NCBI GenBank assembly: GCA_028283245.1
Contig: JAPYNU010000032.1
Coordinates: 1-42,010, forward strand
Direction: 5' to 3'
Source of the DNA: Candidatus Aldehydirespirator catecholifindens
GTDB taxonomy: Bacteria > Actinomycetota > Acidimicrobiia > Acidimicrobiales > Aldehydirespiratoraceae
DNA: 42,010 bases
Part shown: positions 33,554-41,280 of the stretch, one piece after another
Layout: each line of letters starts with the position of its first letter
Numbering within the stretch: the first letter of the stretch is position 1
The notes under the pieces: model-generated
What the model was told of the DNA's origin: nothing
The model's input: only the letters and a program-made list of their open reading frames with translations
Databases searched by the model: none
Position numbers and translations under genes: made by a program

Positions 33554-34672
33554 CTACGGCCCGATCGGCATGGGTGGTTCAGCTTTGATGCGTTGTTTAA
33601 TGTTTTGGCGGCGCGCTATCACCGGCGCAAACGGAGCCATCCACTGCGCTACACGCACAATCACGCCAGAAAAGAAGTGCGCCACTAACCAGGCCCCGGC
33701 TCTGCCGATGCAGCGCCGCTGAACTAGGCCGTTCAGATTGAGGGGCTCAACGTCAGCAAGTATTCGAGATTTGAAGTCGACTATAAAAGTGGGATCGTCT
33801 ATCAGCATTCCCAGTTCTTGGTTGCAGCGCAGACTGTGGCGATTGAAATTCAATGACCCGACCAGCAGCTTGTTGTCGTCAACTAGCAAGAATCGCAAAT
33901 GGAAGAACTCGCGGTAGGTGCGTAGCGTCACTCCGCAGCGGCTCAATCGGTACCACAGATAAGGCTCGGCGGCTCGCAGCCAGCGATAATTGTTTTCTTG
34001 TGCAGTGATCACGGTTCGGCTTGTTGCCGGTGAGTTTTTGAGAAGGTTGACCACGCCGATATCAAGCGCATATGGCGATGCCAGAATCACGCTTTGCTTG
34101 GCTTCGGTCACCAGTTTCGTGAACACGGGTTCGATTGTCCGGTTGGTGATGATGTGGGTGTTCACGCTGCTTCGCTTGCCTTGCTCAGTGGACGCAAAGT
34201 CATCTGTCAGAGCCGTGACGACATCGGGATCTTCAATGCGCACCATGAAGTCGGGCCAGGTGAAGTTGTGGTCGCTGATGTTGATGCCGCCGACATAGGC
34301 ATGATCATCGATCACGTAGAGCTTCTTGTGGTTGCGGTTCAGGCCGAACAACATCAGCGGCCCCCACGGTTGAGTGAAAGTCACTGTTGCTCCGGCTTGA
34401 CGCAGTCGCTCGAACATGGCTGCTGTTTCTGCGGCTTCGGCACGCACCTCGTGGTGGCTAGCGCGACGGTCGCTCACATATCTCAACGCGAAACAGTCAA
34501 TCAACAAGCGCACATCCACACCTCGGGAAATGGCCTGAGTCAGCAAGTCAGCCACTGCAAGGCCCGAGGCATCGCCATCAAAAGTCATTACTTGTATCAG
34601 CGCGCGTCGCTTCGCTTGAGCGATGCTGCTATTTAGAGCGGCAACGAACTCGCTGTTGTTGAGCAGCTTCAC
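33554..34672 (-). CDS. Phospholipase D-like (cardiolipin-synthase-type) protein with one altered HKD motif
   Basis: This 372-residue protein has two PLD repeats. The first HxKxxxxD motif is intact (His115, Lys117, Asp122 in NHKKLYVIDDHAYVGGINI). The second reads His258-Leu-Arg260-FLLV-Asp265 (HLRFLLVDDNKLLVGSLNFN), with arginine for the usual lysine. Layout and spacing resemble cardiolipin synthases and PssA-type phosphatidyltransferases, which use both motifs together. A C-terminal hydrophobic stretch (GRAGAWLVAHFFSGVIVRVAQ) suggests membrane association. Function as a lipid transferase is plausible but the changed motif leaves doubt. The rhodanese gene follows, and the MaoC gene lies upstream. 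Confidence 0.85.
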   Translation of the reverse strand: MKLLNNSEFVAALNSSIAQAKRRALIQVMTFDGDASGLAVADLLTQAISRGVDVRLLIDCFALRYVSDRRASHHEVRAEAAETAAMFERLRQAGATVTFTQPWGPLMLFGLNRNHKKLYVIDDHAYVGGINISDHNFTWPDFMVRIEDPDVVTALTDDFASTEQGKRSSVNTHIITNRTIEPVFTKLVTEAKQSVILASPYALDIGVVNLLKNSPATSRTVITAQENNYRWLRAAEPYLWYRLSRCGVTLRTYREFFHLRFLLVDDNKLLVGSLNFNRHSLRCNQELGMLIDDPTFIVDFKSRILADVEPLNLNGLVQRRCIGRAGAWLVAHFFSGVIVRVAQWMAPFAPVIARRQNIKQRIKAEPPMPIGP

Positions 34673-34700
34673 CGCAATGAGGGCTAGACGGCGTGCTAGT

Positions 34701-34742
34701 AGTCAGCAGGTAATAGCAGTCAACAGATAACAGTCAGCAAGT
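34701..34742. repeat. Degenerate repeat between maoC-like stop and the PLD gene
   Basis: AGTCAGCARGT-type units at 34701, 34718 and 34732 (periods 17 and 14) lie just downstream of the stop of the MaoC-like gene on the minus strand. Confidence 0.6.
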
Positions 34743-34747
34743 GACAG

Positions 34748-35587
34748 TTAGCGTGAGGTGAACAAACCGGCATCGAACACCACTTGGTCACCAACACGGG
34801 TCTGGAACAGTGTCTGTTTGCCTTCTTGCCACATGTGAACATCAAGGCGCTGCCCTGGCAGCACTGGCATTTTGAAACGTCCGCTCATTGAGGCGAAACG
34901 GGCGGGATCACTGTCACACAACGTGTGCAGCAAGGCTCGACCGGTCACCCCAAAAGTGCATAAACCGTGCAAGATCGGTGTCTCAAACCCGGCCATGGCC
35001 GAAAACGAAGGATCAGTGTGAAGCGGGTTGTGATCACCGTTGAGACGGTAAAGCAGCGCCTGATCGGTGCGGGTGTCATAGCCGGTGACATGGTCAGCCG
35101 GGCGGTCGGGTTGTTGCCAAGTGTTGGACGGGCCGCGGTCGCCGCCCCAGCCGCCTTCGCCAGAAATGAACAAGCCCGCTCGGCTGGTCCACAAAGGTTC
35201 GCCGTCATGGCTGTGAGCATTGGTTTCAAGCACTACTAAGGCAGCTTTGATCTTGTCGTAGATGCCAGCCACACGAGTCTGGCTTATCGCTGATCCTGCT
35301 GGCGGCAGTTCCTGATGTAGCTCGATGTGCTGATCGCCGTGCAACAACGCAGCAAGGTTGAAGTCGCCATAATCAGGCATTGCGCCCATCCCCATCACCA
35401 CCACCTGGGTCGGTAGAGCCCGCTGTGGCAGATCGCGGGTGTTCTCAGTGGTGAACTCAAGCTCAAAGCCGGTTGGGTCAGACGCTCCAGCGCCTACACC
35501 GAGGGCGTAGAGAAGGCTGTCATGTGAGGTCCAGTTGATCTGGGACTCTTCACCAACCGCGCCCACTGCATCAGGATTTATGGGCAT
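34748..35587 (-). CDS. MaoC-like (R)-specific enoyl-CoA hydratase
   Basis: This 279-residue double hot-dog protein is of the actinobacterial/peroxisomal hydratase-2 type. It hydrates trans-2-enoyl-CoA to (R)-3-hydroxyacyl-CoA, possibly for steroid or fatty-acid breakdown. The catalytic Asp185 and His190 lie in YRLNGDHNPLHTDPSF, and the surrounding ILHGLCTFGVTGRALLHT is a family hallmark. The N-terminal half is a degenerate hot dog. The P450 and LLM-type oxidoreductase elsewhere in the window would suit lipid or steroid catabolism, but they are not linked to it. The ATG at 35587 is clear. Confidence 0.92.
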   Translation of the reverse strand: MPINPDAVGAVGEESQINWTSHDSLLYALGVGAGASDPTGFELEFTTENTRDLPQRALPTQVVVMGMGAMPDYGDFNLAALLHGDQHIELHQELPPAGSAISQTRVAGIYDKIKAALVVLETNAHSHDGEPLWTSRAGLFISGEGGWGGDRGPSNTWQQPDRPADHVTGYDTRTDQALLYRLNGDHNPLHTDPSFSAMAGFETPILHGLCTFGVTGRALLHTLCDSDPARFASMSGRFKMPVLPGQRLDVHMWQEGKQTLFQTRVGDQVVFDAGLFTSR

Positions 35588-35767
35588 TTCTTGCTCCTAT
35601 GTAGTTGGGCTGAAGTAGTCGACCTGTCGTAGTCGACCTGTCGGTTCGTTGGACCGACGGTTCGCTGGCTTGCAGGCTCACGCTATGGGCTAGCTGACGG
35701 TGCCACACTCTCGGGTCACCACTGCTCTGATTGCACTTGACTGCATTCACATTCCCCAGACAATCGT
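35588..35767. other. Repeat-rich spacer between the AAA/nuclease gene and the MaoC-like gene
   Basis: It contains a perfect 14-bp tandem GTAGTCGACCTGTC (35615-35628, 35629-35642), a 16-bp-period GGTTCGYTGG pair (35643 and 35659) and the left copy of the repeat spanning the AAA gene stop. It marks the boundary between the housekeeping part and the putative accessory module. Confidence 0.6.
35615..35642. repeat. Perfect 14-bp tandem duplication
   Basis: GTAGTCGACCTGTC occurs twice without mismatch, upstream of the MaoC-like gene. Confidence 0.92.
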
Positions 35768-35782
35768 TCACATTCCCCAGAC
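35746..35782. repeat. 21-bp-period duplication spanning the stop of the AAA/nuclease gene
   Basis: TTCACATTCCCCAGAC occurs at 35746-35761 and 35767-35782. On the minus strand the right copy encodes the last residues VWGM and the stop; the left copy repeats these codons and stop just downstream. The unit length is the same as at the pncA stop (21 bp). Confidence 0.9.
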
Positions 35783-37414
35783 GGTGATGGACTTATCACC
35801 TAGGGACTCCTCTCGGCGGAAGATCTTGTCATCCCAAGTCATGTCGGGTGAGCGGTCGAATATGACCAGATGCCCTGATGAGGCATCGCATCGGTCCATA
35901 TATGCGGCTGTCTGTGTGAGCCCTTCGGCGATGGTGCGCTCTAGGCCCTTGTGTCGCACTTTGCACTCAACGACGAAGCGGCTCAGGCCAGCTTCTCCAG
36001 CTGCATTTTCGGAGGCTTCTTGATTTATTTCTGCTGCTCCCGACTTGAGTTGATTTACTTCTACTTCGGGCCACAGGATCAAAAGATCGGTGCGGCCTCT
36101 GCCTAGGCCATATTCGCGCTCGATTCGCCCGCCGCCGTTCACTACACGTTGCAGAAACGCCTGCAGAAGCAGTTGCGGTCCTGCCTCTTTGTAGTCGAAG
36201 CGTTCAACCCAATGCTCGGAGTGCTCTCGAAAGAAGCTCTGAAATGCGGCCAGCAACTTGTCTAGGTTGAGCTTGCCATCAGCGCGGACATACCATGAGG
36301 TCCGCTGCGGGATCATGGCCTCTTCACCGTGTACCAGTTCACGAGGGATGACTTCACGGTAGATCGGGTTGGCGATCTCGGCAGGTCCGGCTCGTTTTAG
36401 AAGTCCTAGATCTCGCACGTATTCGATGTCGTCGGGACGCACTAGGTGAGCGGTCTCGCCGCCTGTTAGCAGAGGCTCAACCACACGGCGCACACGGTCT
36501 TCACGAAGTCGAAATGCGAGCTGATCCAAGTGTGTCTCGCGTCGTATGATCAACTGTTCCTGTGCAGCCATGATGGCTTCTGCGCTGATTGTGTGACTGC
36601 GGTCGCGTCCAGCTTTGTTGGCGAAACACGCCTCGTAAGCCAAAGCGTTCACCAGCCACGGCTGGCCGCAAGTCTGATGCCAGAGTGTTGCATGGGCTTC
36701 GGAAGTGAAGGCCTGACCGGTCTCTTCAGTGTGCTGCATCAGCAACTCGCTGACTTCGTGTGCGGTGAAGTCTCCGAGCCGCAGCGACACAGCCTTGATG
36801 TTGAAAGCGCTGCCACCTGTGGTTACTGCTGTGCTGACACCCGTTTGGATGCGATAGTCACGAACGTCACGCACCCCGCAAAGCACCAGCGACTGCGGAA
36901 AACCTTCGGGCCGCCGTGCGTAACCGGCACGCAACTGGCGCAACACGGACACGAGCGTGTCGCCGATGAGAGAGTCGATCTCGTCAATCAGCAGCACGAG
37001 CGGACGCGATTCGGCCACTGACCATCTGCTGAGCACTTCTCCGAGCGCTCCGTGGGGACCGGCTACTTCTAATGCGTCAGCAACTAGGCCTGAGATCGGA
37101 TCTTCGCCTAGCGTCAGTTCCGCTTCGCGAGCCAGTTGAGCGAGGATGGCACGCATTGCGCTCTGCACATCATTTCGCGCCGATTGACCTACTTCAACGT
37201 TCACATATACACAGCAATAGTCACCGCTGCTGTTGAGCAGATCACGCAAAGCGAAAAGCGCTGAGGTTTTTCCTGTCTGGCGGGGTGCGTGCAACACGAA
37301 ATAACGCTTGGCTGTTACGAGTCTCAACAACTCGTCGGCATCAAGGCGATCCAACGGCGGAAGGCAGTAGTGGTCAGCAGCATCAACTGGCCCAGTCGTG
37401 TTGAAAAATCTCAA
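35768..37414 (-). CDS. AAA-type ATPase fused to a PD-(D/E)xK nuclease-like domain
   Basis: This 548-residue protein starts at TTG. The N-terminal ATPase has Walker A APRQTGKTS (Lys49, Thr50), Walker B VLLIDEIDSLIGD (Asp144, Glu145) and sensor-like SLVLCGVRDVRDYRI. The opening MRFFNTTGPVDAADHYCLPP is shared by a widespread ATPase group of unknown role. The middle is helical, including a winged-helix-like part. The last 100 residues resemble a restriction-type nuclease core: GRTDLLILWP, then FVVECKVRHKG (Asp...Glu-x-Lys), and a helix with QTAAYMD. The whole suggests an ATP-regulated DNA-acting protein. It lies 164 bp downstream of the GHKL/PAPS-like operon on the same strand. Confidence 0.82.
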   Translation of the reverse strand: MRFFNTTGPVDAADHYCLPPLDRLDADELLRLVTAKRYFVLHAPRQTGKTSALFALRDLLNSSGDYCCVYVNVEVGQSARNDVQSAMRAILAQLAREAELTLGEDPISGLVADALEVAGPHGALGEVLSRWSVAESRPLVLLIDEIDSLIGDTLVSVLRQLRAGYARRPEGFPQSLVLCGVRDVRDYRIQTGVSTAVTTGGSAFNIKAVSLRLGDFTAHEVSELLMQHTEETGQAFTSEAHATLWHQTCGQPWLVNALAYEACFANKAGRDRSHTISAEAIMAAQEQLIIRRETHLDQLAFRLREDRVRRVVEPLLTGGETAHLVRPDDIEYVRDLGLLKRAGPAEIANPIYREVIPRELVHGEEAMIPQRTSWYVRADGKLNLDKLLAAFQSFFREHSEHWVERFDYKEAGPQLLLQAFLQRVVNGGGRIEREYGLGRGRTDLLILWPEVEVNQLKSGAAEINQEASENAAGEAGLSRFVVECKVRHKGLERTIAEGLTQTAAYMDRCDASSGHLVIFDRSPDMTWDDKIFRREESLGDKSITVWGM

Positions 37415-37578
37415 GAGCCCTCCCTGCTACTCAACAGCTCAGCCGCTACTTCTCAGCCACCACCTCAACAAATCATACGCAAGCACTCCAGCGTTCATCA
37501 GCGAACCGCGTCCAGCCTGATACCTCAAGTTCCAGCACCTCTATCTACTCACTTGCGTCTCCCATTCACTGCTGAGAG

Positions 37579-38472
37579 CTATTCAAGGTCTTTCACTTCG
37601 GAGTTGTCTTCCACCGCCGCTGTCCGAATCGCTTGACTCGCTGTCTCAACTAGGGTGCATAGTGAGACATCATGGAGTCCGTGCGAGTAGCTGAGATGCC
37701 CGAGAGCTCTTATGGCTGCCTGAACCGGCTCCCGCCCAACTCTGGCAGCAGCTTCATGCGCTTCTGCCAATGCACATAGAACCGCGGTCAATGCGTTCGG
37801 CGCGCTCACCGCTGTTACTTGTCGCAGTGGCATTCTCACCAGATTCTCCCAGACATGACTCTTCCGAAGCAATTGATGCGCCTCATCGAACTCAATGCGG
37901 CCCTCCGAGCGGGATTTTGCCTGTTTAGCAAGGCGCACACGCCACCAAGCCATTGCAATCGGACAGTCCATCAGTACCGAAACATTGCCGCGTACTGGGT
38001 GCAGACCTCCAGTGTGACGCAAGAAGTTTCGAGTATGAGCCTCCCCATTATCAGCTTTTGGGCCATAGATAAACACCGTCGGCAAGTCTCTGCCGAACAC
38101 CTCGCGACCCATCCACACCGCGTGACAGAGCGCCCAAACTGCGGGTTCGGCAGCCGCCGACGCAGTGATAGAACTGCTGAGAGACTCAGCGATCCGGCGC
38201 TCCGCGTAGCTGGGCAATTTGCTCATCTCGCCCGCTGTGAGAGGCCCCAGCTTCGGCACGGAACTGCGAGCGGCATCAAGGTCGGCGATTTCGAGCACGC
38301 TCGTGACTATGAAACTCTCAATTGTGTCGGGCCCTTCCTTGAGCTTACCTATCAGTTCGTCCTGAAGTTTCGCTGTTTCCTCAAACTTCTTCTTCGCATC
38401 AATCAAAGATCTCTGCCACTCTTTGTAGTTTTCAGTGTCGATCTCGACATCACCGAAGACTGTTTTGCTCAT
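37579..38472 (-). CDS. Unknown protein, last gene of the PAPS-like/GHKL operon
   Basis: This 297-residue soluble protein starts with a helical, charged segment (EWQRSLIDAKKKFEETAKLQDELIGKLKEG, visible as a coiled-coil-like region at residues 19-48). The central region contains LPTVFIYGPKADNG, FLRHTGGLHPVRGNVSVLMD and CPIAMAWWRVRLA, and a helical C-terminal half follows. From memory it may belong to one of the DUF families found beside ATPases in defence islands; I cannot verify this and name no function. The gap to the preceding gene is only 18 bp, so it is translated from the same transcript. Confidence 0.7.
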   Translation of the reverse strand: MSKTVFGDVEIDTENYKEWQRSLIDAKKKFEETAKLQDELIGKLKEGPDTIESFIVTSVLEIADLDAARSSVPKLGPLTAGEMSKLPSYAERRIAESLSSSITASAAAEPAVWALCHAVWMGREVFGRDLPTVFIYGPKADNGEAHTRNFLRHTGGLHPVRGNVSVLMDCPIAMAWWRVRLAKQAKSRSEGRIEFDEAHQLLRKSHVWENLVRMPLRQVTAVSAPNALTAVLCALAEAHEAAARVGREPVQAAIRALGHLSYSHGLHDVSLCTLVETASQAIRTAAVEDNSEVKDLE

Positions 38473-38490
38473 CGCTTGATTCCTGCTCGC

Positions 38491-39285
38491 CTAGTCGTCT
38501 TCGATACTGCTCGGCGTGTCTGTATCAAAGGGCTCCCAGGCGGTTGCAGCGCAAGCCGGATCGAAGTCATCCTCATCTTCCCAGTCGGGGATTCCCCTTA
38601 ACTCGAACTCCGCGCGGAGACGCTGGGCAATCGGCGAATCGGCATGCACTCCATCGGCGCTGAGAGAGCTGCGAGGCAACCGTCCAAATGCTGCTATGAG
38701 GCCCGCTATCTGAATATCGCGATGATGACGTCGTAGTTCGTACAAGTCGTTGGCAAGCTTGACCCGAAAATAAACTTCGGCTGCATCAGAAACTTCTTCG
38801 ACCGACATCTCGCCGGATTTGAGTTCGTCGCTGAGAACAAATCGCACCAACGACACAATCAACGGCTTAACGCTGCGTATGTCGCCCTTGGCGAGCCACC
38901 ATCCCTGCGGGAAAGTCATTTCGTCGCTAGATGGCCAGATTTCTCCGCTGAGCCCGAACGCATTCGCAAGCTTTGAATCGCGCACTGTCACCAACCCAGG
39001 CACCAAGAAGACATCTCCTGCGATCTCGTCTGCGTTCCAAGTCACTTCTTGCCGGTGCGAAACGCTGGACATTCTCCGACTGAACAATGTCCGGGGACAT
39101 CGCAGTTCTGTAACCCATTCTGCACATCCGTCGTTGATTAGAGCCTGCAGGCCAGCAGCATCAATGAGCCGGTGCTCAACGAGCGCTCCTTGACGTCGCA
39201 GTGTGACTTCGACGCTGTAACGCGCCTCGCCCCAATCGAGCGATGCTCCATCCTCAAGCAGCACTGGAAGTCGCAAATTCTGCAT
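38491..39285 (-). CDS. Unknown protein, third gene of the PAPS-like/GHKL operon
   Basis: This 264-residue soluble protein is not recognised. Its first half is predicted beta-rich (LPVLLEDGASLDWGEARYSV, then EWVTELRCPRTLFSRRM), followed by AGDVFLVPGLVTVRD and PQGWWLAKGDIRSVKPLIVS. The second half is helical with YELRRHHRDIQIAGLIAAFG and ends in a strongly acidic tail (DWEDEDDFDPA). The beta start with a Cys-Pro-Arg motif could be a nucleic-acid or protein contact surface, which is only a guess. It follows the GHKL gene by 36 bp. Confidence 0.7.
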   Translation of the reverse strand: MQNLRLPVLLEDGASLDWGEARYSVEVTLRRQGALVEHRLIDAAGLQALINDGCAEWVTELRCPRTLFSRRMSSVSHRQEVTWNADEIAGDVFLVPGLVTVRDSKLANAFGLSGEIWPSSDEMTFPQGWWLAKGDIRSVKPLIVSLVRFVLSDELKSGEMSVEEVSDAAEVYFRVKLANDLYELRRHHRDIQIAGLIAAFGRLPRSSLSADGVHADSPIAQRLRAEFELRGIPDWEDEDDFDPACAATAWEPFDTDTPSSIEDD

Positions 39286-39321
39286 TGGTCGTGTCCGAAC
39301 TCCTGGTACTAGAGGTTTCCG

Positions 39322-41280
39322 TTAGCTTTCGGCACTAGCCGAGCCCGATACCTCGGAAGCTTCCTGAACTTCCGATGCCTTAGAAGGATCCAGTCGGCGC
39401 CTCACCAAGTCAAGTTCAAGCACCTGCGGATCTTCTACCTCTTCCAACAGCGTCACTTTGAGAACGCGCCTGCCTGGTATGGCCTCCAGCATTACTTCCA
39501 AAGCTCCGTCGGGACCAGCGGACTTCAGACTTGTGCCGTCTTCAACGGTAGCGATACGCAAATAACCGTCAGGCAGCGGCGACTCGCACGAGCCGTCAGC
39601 ACCAGATGGCATCCGCATGCGTATCCCGATTTGAGTTCCGTCTACAGCCTCCTCGTCATAAGACAAATGAGCCACTACCACCGACTGGCCGCTCTCAGCC
39701 AAAAGCGACGACCTATATCGTGGCACCGAACCTGGCGCTGGCGTTCCTCTGCGGCGTGGCTCGTCGTTGTCGTCGACCGTGGACTTGTCGCCCGGCATGA
39801 CGGGTTCTCTTTTGGATCCGCCGCCTGCAGGAGTTCGTGGTCGACGCACCTTCTCAGCTGCTCTGGTTAGGCGACCCTTTAGTTCAGCGAACCCCGGAGG
39901 GGCGTATTCCTGAAGATCATCCCGCTCTCCAATCTCGTCTCGGAGGATTTGCGCCACAGCGCACAAACCTTCACGAAGCCTCTTCTTCTCATCAAGGTTG
40001 AGACGCTTGTGGTCAAGCCCGCGGTGCTCAGGCCCTTCTGCTGACCGCACCAGCTCCTCAAGTTCACCTTCGTCGAGAGAGATCACTGCATCGAAGGGCT
40101 CCTGATTAGAGAAATCAGTCTTCTTGAGCCCATCGGCTCTCGAAGTAATCCACATTCCCCGACGGAAGACGTGAACCTGAGTCTGGGCACCATCAATGCC
40201 CACGATGCTCCGCCAACATGCCCTGATTCCAGTGGGGCTGTCGATCTGGCGGCCATCGCGAAGCGTCAGGACTGCGTTGTGCGCTACCGCCCCGGCGATG
40301 AAACCGCCGCCCTTGCGCGCACGTTTCTGATTCTTGATTTCGTCGAGCGCTTCCTCGACATCGTTAGTGGACGAAAGGCACAAAGACGAGTGGTTGCGTG
40401 ACTCCCCCCTGATGTCATCCACGGTGAGGCTCAAGCTGCCTGAGCAGATTGCATCAGAGAAGTTCGCCGCCGCAACGCGTCCGATCATCTCAACCGCACC
40501 AGGCTCGCCCTCATCACGGTTGAAGTCGTTGAATCCGGCGATGCACACCACGGTTCCAGTGTCGGACAGTGCGTCAACATAAGGCTCTAGGAGGTTTGGA
40601 ATGATTCGGGGGTATCGGTTTGACGAACCGCTGAAACCCATATCTCCTTGACCGTCAACAATCCAGTAACCATCGGCTGCCAGTTCTGGACCGTTCGACT
40701 TCTGGTGATGACTTGCCAAGATCGCATGCCCCGAAGCGATCGACCTCAACTTGTTTCCCTTCTGGTACTTGGAGCCGTAGAGAACGTAGCGAAGATCAGA
40801 CGCTCCGAAAGCAGCATGATGGCCGAGGCCAAAGGAGCCAGCACCGTGGTCACCCTTGCTGGTGTTGCCGGGAGTGAGCAGCGCGTCCATCCGGCGACCA
40901 TTTAGCCCGTGGCCGTTATCAATGCACAGCAGCAGTGGAATGTGCTCACGACGACGCATTGAATCGATACGCTGGAGCACTGTCCTCTCGTCATGCGACG
41001 CTTTCCCTTGATTACGGCGTTTGCGCTCTTTCTTAGCTAACTCAAGCGCCTCTAGGTAGTCCTTCCATCCAGGAAGACAATCACTTTCTACGTCACAGAT
41101 TTCGAACCGAATCTCAGCGACTTGGCCAGCTTGACTCGCCGCATCCAGGCTGTTTTGGATCAGTTCTCGAATCACTGGCTCAGCAGAACCGTCGAAGTGC
41201 GCTAGAGCGGCGCTGGTGAATCCCACCGGCTGATGTGTTGGACCAAAGTAGAGCGACGCACGCTCTGGCGACGCTCTCAT
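39322..41280 (-). CDS. GHKL-type ATPase (HSP90/MutL-like HATPase) of an accessory operon
   Basis: This 652-residue protein has an N-terminal Bergerat fold: N box ELIQNSLDAAS (Glu39, Asn43), G1 box CIDNGHG (Asp121), and lid/G2 GAGSFGLGHHAAF (146-158) after TPGNTSKGDHGAG. A HSP90/MutL-style middle domain follows (GTVVCIAGFNDFNRD; HVFRRGMWITSR). The last 180 residues form a linker rich in basic and Pro residues (EKVRRPRTPAGGGSKREP), then a small C-terminal beta domain (HLSYDEEAVDGTQIGIRM). Such stand-alone ATPases occur in several defence modules, often clamping DNA or partners. Its ATG overlaps the upstream PAPS-like gene stop (TGATG), so translation is coupled. Confidence 0.85.
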   Translation of the reverse strand: MRASPERASLYFGPTHQPVGFTSAALAHFDGSAEPVIRELIQNSLDAASQAGQVAEIRFEICDVESDCLPGWKDYLEALELAKKERKRRNQGKASHDERTVLQRIDSMRRREHIPLLLCIDNGHGLNGRRMDALLTPGNTSKGDHGAGSFGLGHHAAFGASDLRYVLYGSKYQKGNKLRSIASGHAILASHHQKSNGPELAADGYWIVDGQGDMGFSGSSNRYPRIIPNLLEPYVDALSDTGTVVCIAGFNDFNRDEGEPGAVEMIGRVAAANFSDAICSGSLSLTVDDIRGESRNHSSLCLSSTNDVEEALDEIKNQKRARKGGGFIAGAVAHNAVLTLRDGRQIDSPTGIRACWRSIVGIDGAQTQVHVFRRGMWITSRADGLKKTDFSNQEPFDAVISLDEGELEELVRSAEGPEHRGLDHKRLNLDEKKRLREGLCAVAQILRDEIGERDDLQEYAPPGFAELKGRLTRAAEKVRRPRTPAGGGSKREPVMPGDKSTVDDNDEPRRRGTPAPGSVPRYRSSLLAESGQSVVVAHLSYDEEAVDGTQIGIRMRMPSGADGSCESPLPDGYLRIATVEDGTSLKSAGPDGALEVMLEAIPGRRVLKVTLLEEVEDPQVLELDLVRRRLDPSKASEVQEASEVSGSASAES

